From contig NZ_CAKZHY010000059.1 in NCBI RefSeq assembly GCF_936928535.1, forward strand, positions 16,745 to 80,744: DNA of 64,000 bases. The letters are read 5' to 3'. The notes below the pieces were generated by a model. It did no database searches, had not been told where the DNA came from, and was given only the letters and a program-made list of their open reading frames with translations. The stretch's first letter is position 1; each line of letters starts with the position of its first letter. The position numbers were made by a program, and so were the translations under genes. This stretch comes from an uncultured Bradyrhizobium sp. (lineage in GTDB: Bacteria; Pseudomonadota; Alphaproteobacteria; Rhizobiales; Xanthobacteraceae). Below are positions 1 through 8,989 of the stretch, piece after piece.

Positions 1-252
1 GGTGCGACGCTCGGCGTGGCGTTCAAGCTGGTCTTGATGCCCGTGCTCGCGGTGGTGCTCGCCATCGGGTTCGGGCTCACGGGCACCAACCTCGCGATCG
101 TCGCGATCTGCGGCGCGGTCCCGACCTCGCCGAGCGCTTACGTACTGGCCCGCCAGATGGGCGGCGATGCTCCGCTGCTGGCGCAGATCATCACGCTGCA
201 GACGATCCTGGCGGCGATCACGATGCCGATCGCCATCGCACTGGTGGCATGA
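1..252 (+). CDS. AEC family permease, C-terminal fragment
   Basis: The window opens inside this gene, so only the last 83 residues are visible. They form two or three very hydrophobic membrane helices with the small-residue and proline pattern (AVPTSPSAYVLARQMGGD) typical of the C-terminal half of auxin-efflux-carrier (AEC) family transporters. Family members export or take up organic anions or amphipathic compounds across the inner membrane; the substrate cannot be told from this piece. The stop at 250-252 lies four bases from the stop of the convergent CPBP protease gene. The family call is from recognition of the motif; the truncation is caused by the window edge, not by mutation. Confidence 0.75.
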   Translation, partial: GATLGVAFKLVLMPVLAVVLAIGFGLTGTNLAIVAICGAVPTSPSAYVLARQMGGDAPLLAQIITLQTILAAITMPIAIALVA

Positions 253-256
253 GGCG

Positions 257-1009
257 CTAGACGTAGCGCCCTGACGTAAAGAGGACGAGCGTGTTGCAGG
301 CCGAATGAGCCACCACCGTCGTCCAGGTGGACTTGCTGCTCCATCGCAGGTGACCAAGAACAAGCCCCAAGGCAAAAATAATCGATCTTCCGAACCAATC
401 GTACTGTGAATGATTCAATGCCCATACTGCCGACGTAAGTATGATGGCGCCGACCGGCCCAAGAAATGATTCCGACCAACCGCGGAACAGGAAGCCACGG
501 ACAACTAATTCTTCCATCAGAGGTCCGGCGATACAGCCTCCAATGAGCCACACGAGCAGACCGCCTACGCTTCCTACGACAAGCGAGGGGTCCGATTGAT
601 ATCCGCCCGTGCTCAACTTCGACAGCACGAATCCTTCGATTGACATGAAGATCGTCGTGATGGCGAGAGCCCGAACAATTTCGCCTCCGGCGGGCCAATT
701 CAAAGCGAGATATTCACCGAACTCCCTCCCAGTCATCCGGATCGCAACCCAAAGTACTGCGATCGCCGCCGGTGTCCCTGAAACAAGGAAGACCCCATAC
801 CAACGTCCTTGCGACACTAACGCTTCGAATTCTCCGGGAGCCAAAGTCTTCGGTCCCAGGCTCACGGCCAGGGCGACGTAAAGCACCATCCAGCCCGTCA
901 GAACGAAAGCGCCGTCTGCGATCAAGGCGACTAGCGTCGTTTCCCAAAAATCCCAGGTTCTAAGCTGTGTGCCCGTGGCCGAGGGATCTGCTCGTTGGAG
1001 GTCCGACAT
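257..1009 (-). CDS. CPBP family intramembrane metalloprotease (first of two)
   Basis: A 250-residue polytopic membrane protein with the CPBP (CAAX protease and bacteriocin-processing) signature: a membrane-embedded EE-x3-R motif (MEELVVRGFLFRGW) followed by a histidine motif in a later helix (ALNHSQYDW). These residues bind the catalytic metal in the family, which cleaves peptide bonds in the membrane or acts in protein maturation. The frame stays open 198 bases further upstream, but that extension is translated from an intergenic palindromic repeat. The ATG at 1009 (MSDLQRAD) is therefore preferred. Next to a second CPBP gene on the same strand with similar motif spacing, it looks like a tandem duplication. 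The substrate is unknown. Confidence 0.82.
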   Translation of the reverse strand: MSDLQRADPSATGTQLRTWDFWETTLVALIADGAFVLTGWMVLYVALAVSLGPKTLAPGEFEALVSQGRWYGVFLVSGTPAAIAVLWVAIRMTGREFGEYLALNWPAGGEIVRALAITTIFMSIEGFVLSKLSTGGYQSDPSLVVGSVGGLLVWLIGGCIAGPLMEELVVRGFLFRGWSESFLGPVGAIILTSAVWALNHSQYDWFGRSIIFALGLVLGHLRWSSKSTWTTVVAHSACNTLVLFTSGRYV

Positions 1010-1125
1010 ATAGGCTCCCGGCGACAACTTCGCGGCGAATGCAAACAGAGGCTCTACCGAATATACGCAAGAATGATTTTTCGGCAATGATCGTGGCCCA
1101 AAGTTTGAGGCACGTTGCCAAACCT

Positions 1126-1211
1126 CGTCATTGCGAGGAGCTCTTGCGACGAAGCAATCCAGGCTGCCGCTGCGATGAGATTCTGGATTGCTTCGCTGCG
1201 CTCGCAATGAT
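1126..1211. repeat. Intergenic palindromic repeat, family A (TCATTGCGAG type)
   Basis: Imperfect inverted repeat whose outer arms read TCATTGCGAG and CTCGCAATGA and whose inner arms read GAAGCAATCCAG and CTGGATTGCTTC. A related copy lies at 39939-40026. It sits between the two CPBP genes and stays open in the frame of the first one, which creates a false N-terminal extension. Confidence 0.8.
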
Positions 1212-1229
1212 GGAGCCCGGGACGACCAG

Positions 1230-1994
1230 CTACGCCCCCAGCCACATCGTCAGCACCACCGCCGTCATGTTGTTCAGGGCATGCAGCACGATGGTCAGCC
1301 ACAGCGAGCCCGCGCGATAGCGCATGTAGCCGAACCACAGGCCGATGGAGAAGACCTCCGCCAGGAAGTAGAGATCGTACTGGATGTGCACCGCCGTCCA
1401 CACCAGCGACGACAGCGCGATTGCCCCGGGCACGCGCAGGAAGGTCTCCGACCAGCCGCGATAGAGAAAGCCGCGCGCGAGCACCTCTTCCGACATCGGC
1501 GCGGCCAGGCTGAACGCCAGCAACAGCAGCACTGCGCCGCCCTTGTCGCGGCCGGATTTGAGGAGATCGGTCATGAAGCCCGGCGTCGCCTCGCGGCCCA
1601 GCGAGCGCGAGACAACTTCCCAGGCGAGCACGATCAGGATGAGACCGGCCGCGCCCAACAGGATTTGCCGCCATGACGGCCAATGCAGCGCGAGATAATC
1701 GACGAAGGACGCCTTCTTGATACGAATGGCGAGCCACGCCACGAGAAGCGTCGCGGGCAGACCCATGATGACCGACAGCGCGAGCGCCTGAGGCTCCGCG
1801 CCGACGCGCTGCATCGATGCGAGATCGAGCGACAGGCCGCGATGCACCACGAGCAACACGATCGCACCGATCTGTCCGACGAACATTGCCACAAGGAGCA
1901 AGAAACCCCACAACGCCGTGCCCCAGAACCTCCAGACGCGCGGCGGCGCCGGCGTCATGGTCAACGGCGGATGGTCGGGATTGAGGGAGTCCAT
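1230..1994 (-). CDS. CPBP family intramembrane metalloprotease (second of two)
   Basis: A 254-residue membrane protein with about six to eight hydrophobic helices. The CPBP motif 1 is SEEVLARGFLYRGW and the histidine motif is TAVHIQYDLY, both closely parallel to the protein encoded by the next gene on this strand. The catalytic glutamates, arginine and histidine are all present, so it should be active. A longer frame runs upstream, but that part comes from the palindromic repeat at 2033-2118, so I chose the ATG at 1994 (MDSLNPDH). An internal ATG at 1958 (MTPAPPRV) is an alternative; neither has a strong ribosome binding site. The role is unknown; in other bacteria CPBP proteins work in bacteriocin immunity or membrane proteostasis. 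Confidence 0.82.
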   Translation of the reverse strand: MDSLNPDHPPLTMTPAPPRVWRFWGTALWGFLLLVAMFVGQIGAIVLLVVHRGLSLDLASMQRVGAEPQALALSVIMGLPATLLVAWLAIRIKKASFVDYLALHWPSWRQILLGAAGLILIVLAWEVVSRSLGREATPGFMTDLLKSGRDKGGAVLLLLAFSLAAPMSEEVLARGFLYRGWSETFLRVPGAIALSSLVWTAVHIQYDLYFLAEVFSIGLWFGYMRYRAGSLWLTIVLHALNNMTAVVLTMWLGA

Positions 1995-2032
1995 CAGGAG
2001 GCTTTCGTTAGGGCCGCAAGCTATCGAGAGGT

Positions 2033-2118
2033 CGTCATGCCCGGGCTTGTCCCGGGCATCCACGTTCTTAGTCCCGCGCCGCACGGCGTGGATGGCCGGG
2101 TCAGGCCCGGCCATGACG
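2033..2118. repeat. Intergenic palindromic repeat, family B (CGTCATGCCCGG type)
   Basis: Large imperfect palindrome: outer arms CGTCATGCCCGGG and CCCGGCCATGACG, inner arms GGCATCCACG and CGTGGATGGCC. This is the motif that, when translated, gives GLVPGIHV or PDPAIHA strings known from spurious Bradyrhizobium ORFs. It separates aidB from the CPBP pair and may act as a transcription attenuator or RNA hairpin. Confidence 0.8.
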
Positions 2119-2139
2119 AGTGGAGAGAGTAGGTCCTAC

Positions 2140-3783
2140 TCACGGCACCGCACGCTCGAGCAGCGCGCGCACATCGCCGCTGTCGAGCTCGACCGCGCCA
2201 TACATGCTGGCGTGAGTGGTGGCGAGGCGCGTGGCGGCGAACAGTTCAGCATTGTGAGGCGACACGCCGTTGAGCGCAGCGGCGGCAGCCAGCAGTGCCA
2301 GCTTCTCGACCGCAAGCCGCGCGAGGCGCTCGCCATCGGCGCGGCGGAAGGTTTTGCCGATGAAGGCGACCGCCTCGCCCGCCCCGGGAAGGCCTTTCGT
2401 CTCGGCCGCAAGAGCTTGCAGCACTGCCATCGCCGCGTCAGGCTCGCGCGAGAGTGCGCGGAGCACGTCGAGGCACATCACGTTGCCTGAGCCTTCCCAG
2501 ATCGCGTTGACCGGCGCCTCCCGGTAGTGGCGCGCCAGAATGCCGTCCTCGACATAGCCGTTGCCGCCAAGGCACTCCATCGCCTCGTAAAGAAATGGCG
2601 GTGCGCTCTTGCAGGTCCAGTATTTGATCGCGGGCGTCAGGAGCCGCATATAGGCGGCCTCTGCTTGGTCGTACGGCGTGCGGTCGAAGGCGCGGCAGAG
2701 CCGCATCACCAGCGCCGTGCTCGCCTCCACATGCAGCGCCATGTCGGAGAGTACGGCCTGCATCAGCGGCTGATCAGCCAGATGCTTCTGGAACGCGCTG
2801 CGGTGACGGGCATGATGCAGCGCATGCGCGAGGCCCGAGCGCATCAGGCCGCTAGAGGCGATTGCGCAATCCTGCCGCGTCAGTTGCACCATCTGGATGA
2901 TGGTGCGGATGCCCTTGCCTTCCTCGCCGACGCGCTCGGCATGGGCGCCTGCGAATTCGACCTCCGAGGACGCATTGGAGCGGTTGCCGAGCTTGTCTTT
3001 CAGCCGCTGGAACTGGATGGCATTGACGGATCCGTCGGGCGCAAAGCGCGGCATGAAAAAACAGGTCAGCCCTTGCTCAGCCTGCGCCAGCACCAGGAAC
3101 GCATCGCACATCGGCGCCGACATGAACCATTTGTGGCCGGTGATGCGATAGGCGCTGCCGTCGCGCGCCGCGCGCGTCATGTTGGCGCGCACGTCGGTGC
3201 CGCCCTGCTTCTCGGTCATGCCCATGCCGAGCGTCATGCCGCGCTTGTCCCACCATGGCGCAAAGCTGGGATCGTAGCTTTTCGTGGACAGCACCGGCAT
3301 CACCTTGCTGAGCAGATCCGGCTGCATCGCGAGCGCAGCGACCGAGGCGCGCGTCATCGTAACAGGGCAGAGATGGCCGGTCTCGACCTGCGAGGCCATG
3401 TAGAATTTTGCCGCGCGGATAACTTCGGCCGCATCGCCAGCGGGCCTTCCGTCTGCGGTCCACGTCGAAACGTGCACGCCGGCATGCGCGCTGTGCGCCA
3501 TCAGCTCGTGATAGGCAGGGTGAAACTCGACCTGGTCGCGGCGATTGCCCTTGGCATCGAAAGTGCGCAGCTTTGGCGTGTTCTCGTTCGCGACACGGCC
3601 GCGATCGGCCATTGCCGCCGAGCCCCAATGCTTGCCGAACTCGAACAGCTCCCGCTCCGCGGCGGCGCCACCATTGGCCTTCACGGCCTCGACCAGCGGC
3701 TGATCGACCGCGAACAGATTCACATCCTCGAACGGCGGCGACTGGTTGAAAACTTCGTGGGTCGCGAAACTCGGCTGGGTCAT
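2140..3783 (-). CDS. aidB: AidB-like acyl-CoA dehydrogenase
   Basis: A 547-residue flavoprotein matching AidB along its length. The N-terminal THEVFNQSPPFEDVNLF, the FHPAYHELM motif and the QVETGHLCPVTMT segment all parallel Escherichia coli AidB (about 541 residues). AidB binds FAD and DNA and belongs to the adaptive response to alkylation damage; its true substrate is unsettled, and alphaproteobacterial members are often annotated as isovaleryl-CoA dehydrogenase. The C-terminal ECLGGNGYVED motif is the usual acyl-CoA dehydrogenase active-site region. The start has a good ribosome binding site (GAGGAAAAG immediately before ATG). It stands alone on its strand, 18 bases upstream of the stop of the dipeptidase gene. 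Confidence 0.88.
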   Translation of the reverse strand: MTQPSFATHEVFNQSPPFEDVNLFAVDQPLVEAVKANGGAAAERELFEFGKHWGSAAMADRGRVANENTPKLRTFDAKGNRRDQVEFHPAYHELMAHSAHAGVHVSTWTADGRPAGDAAEVIRAAKFYMASQVETGHLCPVTMTRASVAALAMQPDLLSKVMPVLSTKSYDPSFAPWWDKRGMTLGMGMTEKQGGTDVRANMTRAARDGSAYRITGHKWFMSAPMCDAFLVLAQAEQGLTCFFMPRFAPDGSVNAIQFQRLKDKLGNRSNASSEVEFAGAHAERVGEEGKGIRTIIQMVQLTRQDCAIASSGLMRSGLAHALHHARHRSAFQKHLADQPLMQAVLSDMALHVEASTALVMRLCRAFDRTPYDQAEAAYMRLLTPAIKYWTCKSAPPFLYEAMECLGGNGYVEDGILARHYREAPVNAIWEGSGNVMCLDVLRALSREPDAAMAVLQALAAETKGLPGAGEAVAFIGKTFRRADGERLARLAVEKLALLAAAAALNGVSPHNAELFAATRLATTHASMYGAVELDSGDVRALLERAVP

Positions 3784-3801
3784 CTTTTCCTCGGCGCGGA
3801 A

Positions 3802-4560
3802 TCAGTTCCGTCGCGGCTGGATAGGGAAATCATAGGCCGCCCCGCCCGCCCCAGGCAGGGAAAAATGCCACCACTCCTTCGAATAGTTCACAAAGCCTTG
3901 CTTGGCCATCGCAGCCACCAGCCGCTTGCGCCAGGCCTGCTGATCCCCAGTGATCGACGGTGCTGCGGTATGCCCTTTCTCGTCGGTGCAGTCATAACCG
4001 GTACCCATGTCGACGCTGCCTTCCGGCAGCCGTGCCGCGACCGGCGCCGTGCAATCGGCATAGGATTTTGCGGGATCGATCGTGGCGGAATTGTCGGCCT
4101 TGAGATCGACCAGCGTGAGGTCGAGCGCCGCACCCGTCGAATGCTGCGAGCGGCTCGCGATATAGCCGAGGCGAAACAGCTCGGTCTTGGCGATGTGCGG
4201 ATTGTAGCGCCGATCGGCCAAAGTCTCGCGGCCGTTCTGCGACCATCTCACCATGTCGAGCGAGGCCCGCGCCGGCCGGTAGCAGTCGAACATCTTGAGC
4301 GACAGATTTTGCGCCGCCAGCTCCTGCTGAACCGCCTTCAGCCGCAGGCCCACTTCGCGCTTCACAACGCATTCGCCAGCGCCATAGCCGGCGAGCGGAC
4401 GGCCGACGAAATTGTTCGCCGTGGCGTAACGCATGTCCTGGATGATGCTGGGATCGATGTCGCGCAGATAGACGAAGCCGCCGGGGAGTGATTGCGCGTG
4501 GGCGGATGAGATTGCCGTGATTGCGACAATTGAAGATGTTAACGTCCTGATTAAGCGCAT
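3802..4560 (-). CDS. Secreted D-alanyl-D-alanine dipeptidase (peptidase M15D, VanX/DdpX type)
   Basis: A 252-residue protein with an N-terminal signal peptide ([10 protein letters not shown]... cleaved near AHA-QS), so it is periplasmic. The zinc site of family M15D is visible: [10 protein letters not shown] supplies His and Asp, and EWWHF supplies the last His with the catalytic Glu. Family enzymes cut free D-Ala-D-Ala, recycling peptidoglycan stem-peptide products; in enterococci the relative VanX supports vancomycin resistance, but no vanH/vanA partner is present here. The frame is open far upstream across pyrB, but ATG at 4560 has a strong ribosome binding site (GGGAGAA) and begins the signal peptide. 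It diverges from pyrB with a palindromic repeat between them. Confidence 0.87.
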   Translation of the reverse strand: MRLIRTLTSSIVAITAISSAHAQSLPGGFVYLRDIDPSIIQDMRYATANNFVGRPLAGYGAGECVVKREVGLRLKAVQQELAAQNLSLKMFDCYRPARASLDMVRWSQNGRETLADRRYNPHIAKTELFRLGYIASRSQHSTGAALDLTLVDLKADNSATIDPAKSYADCTAPVAARLPEGSVDMGTGYDCTDEKGHTAAPSITGDQQAWRKRLVAAMAKQGFVNYSKEWWHFSLPGAGGAAYDFPIQPRRN

Positions 4561-4573
4561 TCGTTCTCCCCCT

Positions 4574-4676
4574 GTCATTCCGGGGCGGCTCGAAGAGCCG
4601 AACCCGGAATCTCGAGATTCTCGGGTGCGCAAGGGCGCACCCCAGTTCGATGCTTCGCATCGCCCCGGAATGACGA
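4574..4676. repeat. Intergenic palindromic repeat, family C (GTCATTCCGGGGC type)
   Basis: Inverted repeat with outer arms GTCATTCCGGGGC and GCCCCGGAATGAC and several small internal hairpins (for example GGTGCGCAAGGGCGCACC). It lies in the divergent region between the dipeptidase gene and pyrB. A degenerate shorter relative occurs at 24931-24972. Confidence 0.8.
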
Positions 4677-4762
4677 CAAGCAGACAGACATCAGGGGATA
4701 ACTCCGCTCCCGCCGATTGGCCCTTGCCCACCCCGCCATCCCCGCCTATAGCTCTGCTTTTA

Positions 4763-5710
4763 ATGACATCGAAATCGACCTTCGTCCTCGGCCACCGGCA
4801 TTTGCTGGGCATCGAGGGCCTTTCCGCGGCCGACATCACCGGCCTCCTCGACCTGTCCGAAGAATATGTCGAGCTCAACCGCCAGGTTGACAAGAAGCGC
4901 ACCGTCCTGCGTGGACGGACGCAGGTGAACCTCTTCTTCGAGGCCTCCACCCGAACCCAGTCCTCGTTCGAGCTCGCCGGCAAGCGGTTGGGCGCCGACG
5001 TCATGAACATGTCAGTGTCCTCCTCGTCCATCAAGAAGGGCGAGACGCTGATCGACACCGCGATGACCCTCAACGCCATGCATCCGGACATCCTGGTGAT
5101 GCGCCACCACGCCTCCGGCGCGGTGGAACTGCTGGCGCGCAAGGTTGACGGTTCCGTGATCAATGCCGGCGACGGCGCGCATGAGCATCCGACCCAGGCG
5201 CTGCTCGACGCGCTCACCATCCGCCGCAACAAGGGCCGGATCGAAGGCCTCGTGGTCGCGATCTGCGGCGACGTGCTGCATTCGCGCGTCGCCCGCTCCA
5301 ACATCATCCTGCTCAACACCATGGGCGCCCGCGTCCGCGTCGTCGGTCCCTCCACGCTCTTGCCGCCCGGCATCGAGCGGATGGGCGTCGAGGTCGCGCG
5401 CGACATGCGCGAGGGCCTCAACGGTGCTGATATCGTCATGATGCTGCGGCTGCAGCGCGAGCGCATGAACGGCTCCTTCGTGCCGTCGACTAGCGAATAT
5501 TTCCACTATTTCGGGCTCGACCAGAAGAAGCTCGGCTACGCCAAGCCGGATGCGCTCGTGATGCATCCGGGTCCCATGAACCGCGGCGTCGAGATCGACA
5601 CAGCCGTGGCCGATGGCGCGCAGTCCCTGATCCGCGAACAGGTGGAGATGGGGGTTGCCGTGCGCATGGCGGTGCTGGAAGCGCTCGCCCGTAACCTGCC
5701 GAACGCGTGA
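4763..5710 (+). CDS. pyrB: Aspartate carbamoyltransferase catalytic subunit
   Basis: A 315-residue enzyme that joins carbamoyl phosphate to L-aspartate, the first committed step of pyrimidine synthesis. Carbamoyl-phosphate binding residues are visible in [13 protein letters not shown] (the STRT motif). The [12 protein letters not shown] motif and the [12 protein letters not shown] segment are characteristic of bacterial ATCases. The reading frame is open upstream through a repeat, but ATG at 4763 begins the conserved protein. The stop codon overlaps by one base the ATG of the following dihydroorotase-like gene, so the two are translationally coupled. This arrangement is the class A ATCase type, in which PyrB forms a dodecamer with a PyrC-like partner. 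Confidence 0.96.
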   Translation: MTSKSTFVLGHRHLLGIEGLSAADITGLLDLSEEYVELNRQVDKKRTVLRGRTQVNLFFEASTRTQSSFELAGKRLGADVMNMSVSSSSIKKGETLIDTAMTLNAMHPDILVMRHHASGAVELLARKVDGSVINAGDGAHEHPTQALLDALTIRRNKGRIEGLVVAICGDVLHSRVARSNIILLNTMGARVRVVGPSTLLPPGIERMGVEVARDMREGLNGADIVMMLRLQRERMNGSFVPSTSEYFHYFGLDQKKLGYAKPDALVMHPGPMNRGVEIDTAVADGAQSLIREQVEMGVAVRMAVLEALARNLPNA

Positions 5711-7017
5711 TGCCCATGTTGACCGATCGCCGCCCGATCCTGCTCGCCAACGCCCGCGTCGTCGATCCCTCCAGGGATTTCGACGGCCCCGGCGACGTCC
5801 TGATTGCCGACGGCATCATCCGCGAGACCCGCCGCGGCATTGGCGCGGCCGGCGTCCCCGAAGGGACCGACGTCGTCAATTGTACCGGCAAGATCGTGGC
5901 CCCTGGCCTGATCGACATGCGCGCCTTTGTCGGCGAGCCCGGCTTCAGCCATCGCGAGACCTTTGCCTCCGCGAGCCAGGCGGCCGCGACCGGCGGCATC
6001 ACCACCATCATCTGCCAGCCCGACACGTCTCCGGTGATCGATAACTCGGCCACGGTCGATTTCGTAATGCGCCGCGCCCGCGACACCGCGATCGTCAACA
6101 TCCAGCCGATGGCGGCGCTCACGAAGGGCATGCGCGGCGAGGAAATGACCGAGTTCGGTCTGCTCAAAGCCGCAGGCGCCATCGCCTTCAGCGACGGCGA
6201 CCGCAGCGTCACCAATGCGCAGGTGATGCGCCGCGCACTGACCTACGCCCGCGATTTCGACGCGCTGATCGTGCACTACACCGAAGACCCTCATCTCGTC
6301 GGCGAAGGCGTGATGAACGAAGGCGAGTTCGCATCGCGGCTCGGCCTGATGGGCATCCCCAATGCCGCCGAAGCCGTGATGCTGGAACGCGACATGCGCC
6401 TGGTCGCGCTGACCGGCGGGCGCTATCATGCCGCCGCGCTGTCCTGTATCGACTCGCTCGAGATTTTGAAGCGCGCTCGCGACGCCGGGCTCGCCGTCAG
6501 CGCCTCGGTCTCGATCAATCATCTTGCGCTGAATGAGAACGACGTCGGCCCCTACCGCTCCTTCCTGAAACTGTCGCCGCCGTTGCGCACCGAGGACGAC
6601 CGCCGCGCGCTGGTGGAGGCGGTGGCCTCCGGCCTCGTCGACGTCATCATGTCCGACCACAACCCGCAGGATGTCGAGGTCAAGCGCCTGCCCTTCGCGG
6701 AAGCGGCTCCCGGCGCCATCGGGCTCGAGACCATGCTGCCGGCGGGCCTGCGGCTGGTTCACAACGAAGAGCTCGATCTCAAGACCCTGATCCGGGCGAT
6801 GTCGACACGGCCGGCCGAGTTGCTTGGCTTGCCCGGCGGAACCCTGCGCACCGGCGCGCCGGCCGACGTCGTCGTGATCGACCCCGATGTACCCTGGGTG
6901 GTCGATCCCGCTGACCTGAAATCGCCCTGCAAGAACACCCCGTTCGACGAAGCCCGCTTTACAGGCCGAGCCATCAGGACCATCGTCGGCGGGCGAACGG
7001 TTTACGAGCATGTCTAA
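5710..7017 (+). CDS. pyrC: Dihydroorotase-like subunit, probably non-catalytic (PyrC')
   Basis: A 435-residue amidohydrolase-fold protein of the type I dihydroorotase family, translationally coupled to pyrB. The overall family pattern is clear ([44 protein letters not shown]). However, the HxH metal motif that active enzymes carry after the GLID strand is replaced by Arg71-x-Phe73, and the usual DHAPH segment reads DHNPQD. Similar pseudo-dihydroorotases (PyrC', PyrX) in other proteobacteria have no activity and serve to assemble or stabilise the ATCase complex. I infer the same role, with an active dihydroorotase expected elsewhere in the genome. GTG at 5707 and ATG at 5716 are alternative starts. 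Confidence 0.88.
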   Translation: MPMLTDRRPILLANARVVDPSRDFDGPGDVLIADGIIRETRRGIGAAGVPEGTDVVNCTGKIVAPGLIDMRAFVGEPGFSHRETFASASQAAATGGITTIICQPDTSPVIDNSATVDFVMRRARDTAIVNIQPMAALTKGMRGEEMTEFGLLKAAGAIAFSDGDRSVTNAQVMRRALTYARDFDALIVHYTEDPHLVGEGVMNEGEFASRLGLMGIPNAAEAVMLERDMRLVALTGGRYHAAALSCIDSLEILKRARDAGLAVSASVSINHLALNENDVGPYRSFLKLSPPLRTEDDRRALVEAVASGLVDVIMSDHNPQDVEVKRLPFAEAAPGAIGLETMLPAGLRLVHNEELDLKTLIRAMSTRPAELLGLPGGTLRTGAPADVVVIDPDVPWVVDPADLKSPCKNTPFDEARFTGRAIRTIVGGRTVYEHV

Positions 7018-7052
7018 CGGGCGCTGGCTATGTCAGCCATGGAGACACCGCC

Positions 7053-7649
7053 ATGGGGCTTGATGCATTCCTGCCGGTGGCCTTCATCATCGGCTACCTC
7101 CTCGGGTCGATTCCGTTCGGCCTGATCCTCACCAGGCTTGCCGGCACGCAGGATCTGCGCTCGATCGGCTCCGGCAATATCGGCGCCACCAACGTGCTGC
7201 GCACCGGCCGCAAGGGCCTCGCCGCGGCGACCCTGCTGCTCGACGCGCTCAAGGGCACCGCGGCGGTGGTGATTGCGGGCTATATCGCCGGCCCCAATGC
7301 CGCGATGCTGGCCGGCCTCGGTGCCTTCCTGGGCCATCTCTTTCCGGTCTGGCTCAAATTCAGGGGTGGCAAGGGCGTCGCCGTCTATATCGGCATATTG
7401 CTCGGCTTGTTCTGGCCGGGCGCCGTCGTGTTCTGCCTGCTGTGGTTGGCGACCGCCTTCACCACCCGCTACTCCTCGCTCTCGGCGCTGGTGGCCGCCT
7501 TCATCACGCCGCTGTTCCTGTGGTGGTTCGGCCACCCTGCCCTGGCTTCGCTATCCGCCGTGCTGACGCTGCTGCTGTTCTACATGCATCGAGAGAACAT
7601 CAAGCGGCTGCAAGCAGGAAAAGAAGGCCGGATCGGCGAGAAGGCTTAA
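7053..7649 (+). CDS. plsY: Acyl-phosphate glycerol-3-phosphate acyltransferase PlsY
   Basis: A 198-residue inner-membrane protein with about five to seven helices. It moves the acyl group from acyl-phosphate to glycerol-3-phosphate, giving lysophosphatidic acid, the first step of phospholipid synthesis. All three cytoplasmic family motifs are present: GSIPFGL, the glycine-rich [12 protein letters not shown], and the KFRGGKGVA loop. The length is normal. It starts 35 bases after the dihydroorotase-like gene on the same strand and may share its transcript, a common order (pyrB-pyrC-plsY) in alphaproteobacteria. Confidence 0.96.
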   Translation: MGLDAFLPVAFIIGYLLGSIPFGLILTRLAGTQDLRSIGSGNIGATNVLRTGRKGLAAATLLLDALKGTAAVVIAGYIAGPNAAMLAGLGAFLGHLFPVWLKFRGGKGVAVYIGILLGLFWPGAVVFCLLWLATAFTTRYSSLSALVAAFITPLFLWWFGHPALASLSAVLTLLLFYMHRENIKRLQAGKEGRIGEKA

Positions 7650-7807
7650 AGAGCTCGTTCCAGAAAAAGTACGGATACCGCCGCGGGGCCTCCGCATTAT
7701 ATGCCAAATCCTGTTTGCAACTTCGGTCCGACTCACGGCCGATAGTGGCGAACGGGTTCGATGCCTGTCATCGTGACAGAGCAAATGGCGTAGCGCGGTT
7801 GCTCAGA

Positions 7808-8989
7808 ATGAGCGGGACGATTGACGGCACGCACAACGATGATGGCTCGCAGGGCACTGCGGCGAGCCGCCTGCTCTCGTCAACCAACATCTGGTCGGAT
7901 CCGCCCTCGCTGCCTCCGGCCCCAGAGCCTGCTGCGGCACCGCGACCTGCTCCCATTGCGCAAGCCCCTGTAACGGTCGAGGTCGCACCAAGGCCCGCGC
8001 CTATCGCACCTGCGCGAGCGCGCGCCAACCTTTGGCCTCCGCGAAAACTCTCGCTGGCGCTGCAGGGCGGCGGCACCTTTGCCGCCTTCACCTGGGGCGT
8101 GCTGGAGCGGCTCCTGGAAGAGCCATCCATCGCATTCGACACCATCGGCGGCGCCAGCGCCGGCACCATCAACGCTCTGCTGCTCGCCTGCGGCCTTGCC
8201 GAGGGCGGCCGCGAAGCGGCGCGCGCGCGGCTGAGCCGGTTCTGGATCCGGCTGATGCACGAGGCCTCGTTCCGCTCGCTGATGCTGATCGGCGGCTTCT
8301 CGCCGGCGGGAAGCTCGGTCGCGTTCGGTCCAACGCTGCGCTCCGGCCAGTTCGATCCGTTCGATCTCGACCCGTTGCGCCAGGCGCTCTGCCGCGACAT
8401 CAATTTTGCCGCCTTACGCGACGCGAAATGCCCGAAGCTCTTGATCGCGGCGACGCGGATCCGCGACGGCCAGCAGCAGATTTTTGGCAACGACGCGATC
8501 ACCGCCGACGTCGCGCTGGCCTCAACCTGCCCGCCGCTGGTTCACTGCGCCGTCGAGATCGACGGCGAGGCCTATTGGGATGGTGGCTTTGGCGGCAATC
8601 CGCCGCTAATCAAACTGGCGCAGCAATCGACGACCGCCGACTTGCTGCTCGTCCAGGTCACGCCCACGCGCGACAGCTACGTGCCGATCACGCTGGCTGC
8701 GATCGATCGCCGCCTCGACCAGATTGCGGCCAATGCCGCGCTCAAGGCCGAGATCGCAGCGATCGAATGGGCGCAGTCTCATGCGGCCCCCGCGTTGCGG
8801 CTCTCGACCATCGCCGCGGAGGATTCGATCGAAGGCCTCGCGCAACGCTCATCCACCGATCTTGGTCGCGGCTTCATCCGCTTGCTGCACCGAAGCGGCC
8901 GCGACGCCGCCGAACGCTGGCTCGGGCAAGGCGCGACGGGCACCGAGGCCCAACGCGCATCGCCCGCTAGCGAGCCCGCACTAGCCTGA
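7808..8989 (+). CDS. Patatin-like phospholipase
   Basis: A 393-residue protein. Residues roughly 30-75 are a proline/alanine-rich low-complexity linker. After it comes a patatin domain with the oxyanion loop LQGGGTFAAF, the nucleophile elbow GGASAGT (GxSxG, catalytic Ser) and the Asp of the dyad in DGGFGGNP. Such proteins are serine lipid hydrolases that cut fatty acids from phospholipids. No signal peptide is seen, so it is probably cytoplasmic or secreted by a dedicated route. The frame is open upstream to 7442 over plsY, but ATG at 7808 begins after plsY ends. Its last nine bases overlap the end of the convergent amidase gene. Confidence 0.85.
   Translation: MSGTIDGTHNDDGSQGTAASRLLSSTNIWSDPPSLPPAPEPAAAPRPAPIAQAPVTVEVAPRPAPIAPARARANLWPPRKLSLALQGGGTFAAFTWGVLERLLEEPSIAFDTIGGASAGTINALLLACGLAEGGREAARARLSRFWIRLMHEASFRSLMLIGGFSPAGSSVAFGPTLRSGQFDPFDLDPLRQALCRDINFAALRDAKCPKLLIAATRIRDGQQQIFGNDAITADVALASTCPPLVHCAVEIDGEAYWDGGFGGNPPLIKLAQQSTTADLLLVQVTPTRDSYVPITLAAIDRRLDQIAANAALKAEIAAIEWAQSHAAPALRLSTIAAEDSIEGLAQRSSTDLGRGFIRLLHRSGRDAAERWLGQGATGTEAQRASPASEPALA

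Noticed and set aside
1010..1207. N-terminal extension of the first CPBP protease
   Set aside because: Its upstream part is translated from a palindromic repeat (giving the spurious string CFVARAPRND), and the rest lies before the ATG at 1009 that begins the conserved protein.
1126..2118. Repeats considered as insertion sequences
   Set aside because: No transposase gene or target duplication was visible; they are short intergenic palindromes.
2527..4491. A 654-codon open frame on the plus strand opposite aidB and the dipeptidase
   Set aside because: It is antisense to two well-supported genes, matches no family, is arginine/histidine rich, and arises from high-GC codon use.
3802..4560. Vancomycin-resistance locus suggested by the VanX-like dipeptidase
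   Set aside because: No VanH or VanA-type ligase or VanRS regulator is present; the enzyme is better seen as peptidoglycan recycling.
4561..5466. Upstream extension of the dipeptidase frame to 554 residues
   Set aside because: It would run antisense through pyrB. The signal peptide and ribosome binding site at 4560 mark the true start.
5536..7011. A 491-codon open frame antisense to the dihydroorotase-like gene
   Set aside because: Composition is typical of a shadow frame and no family is recognised.
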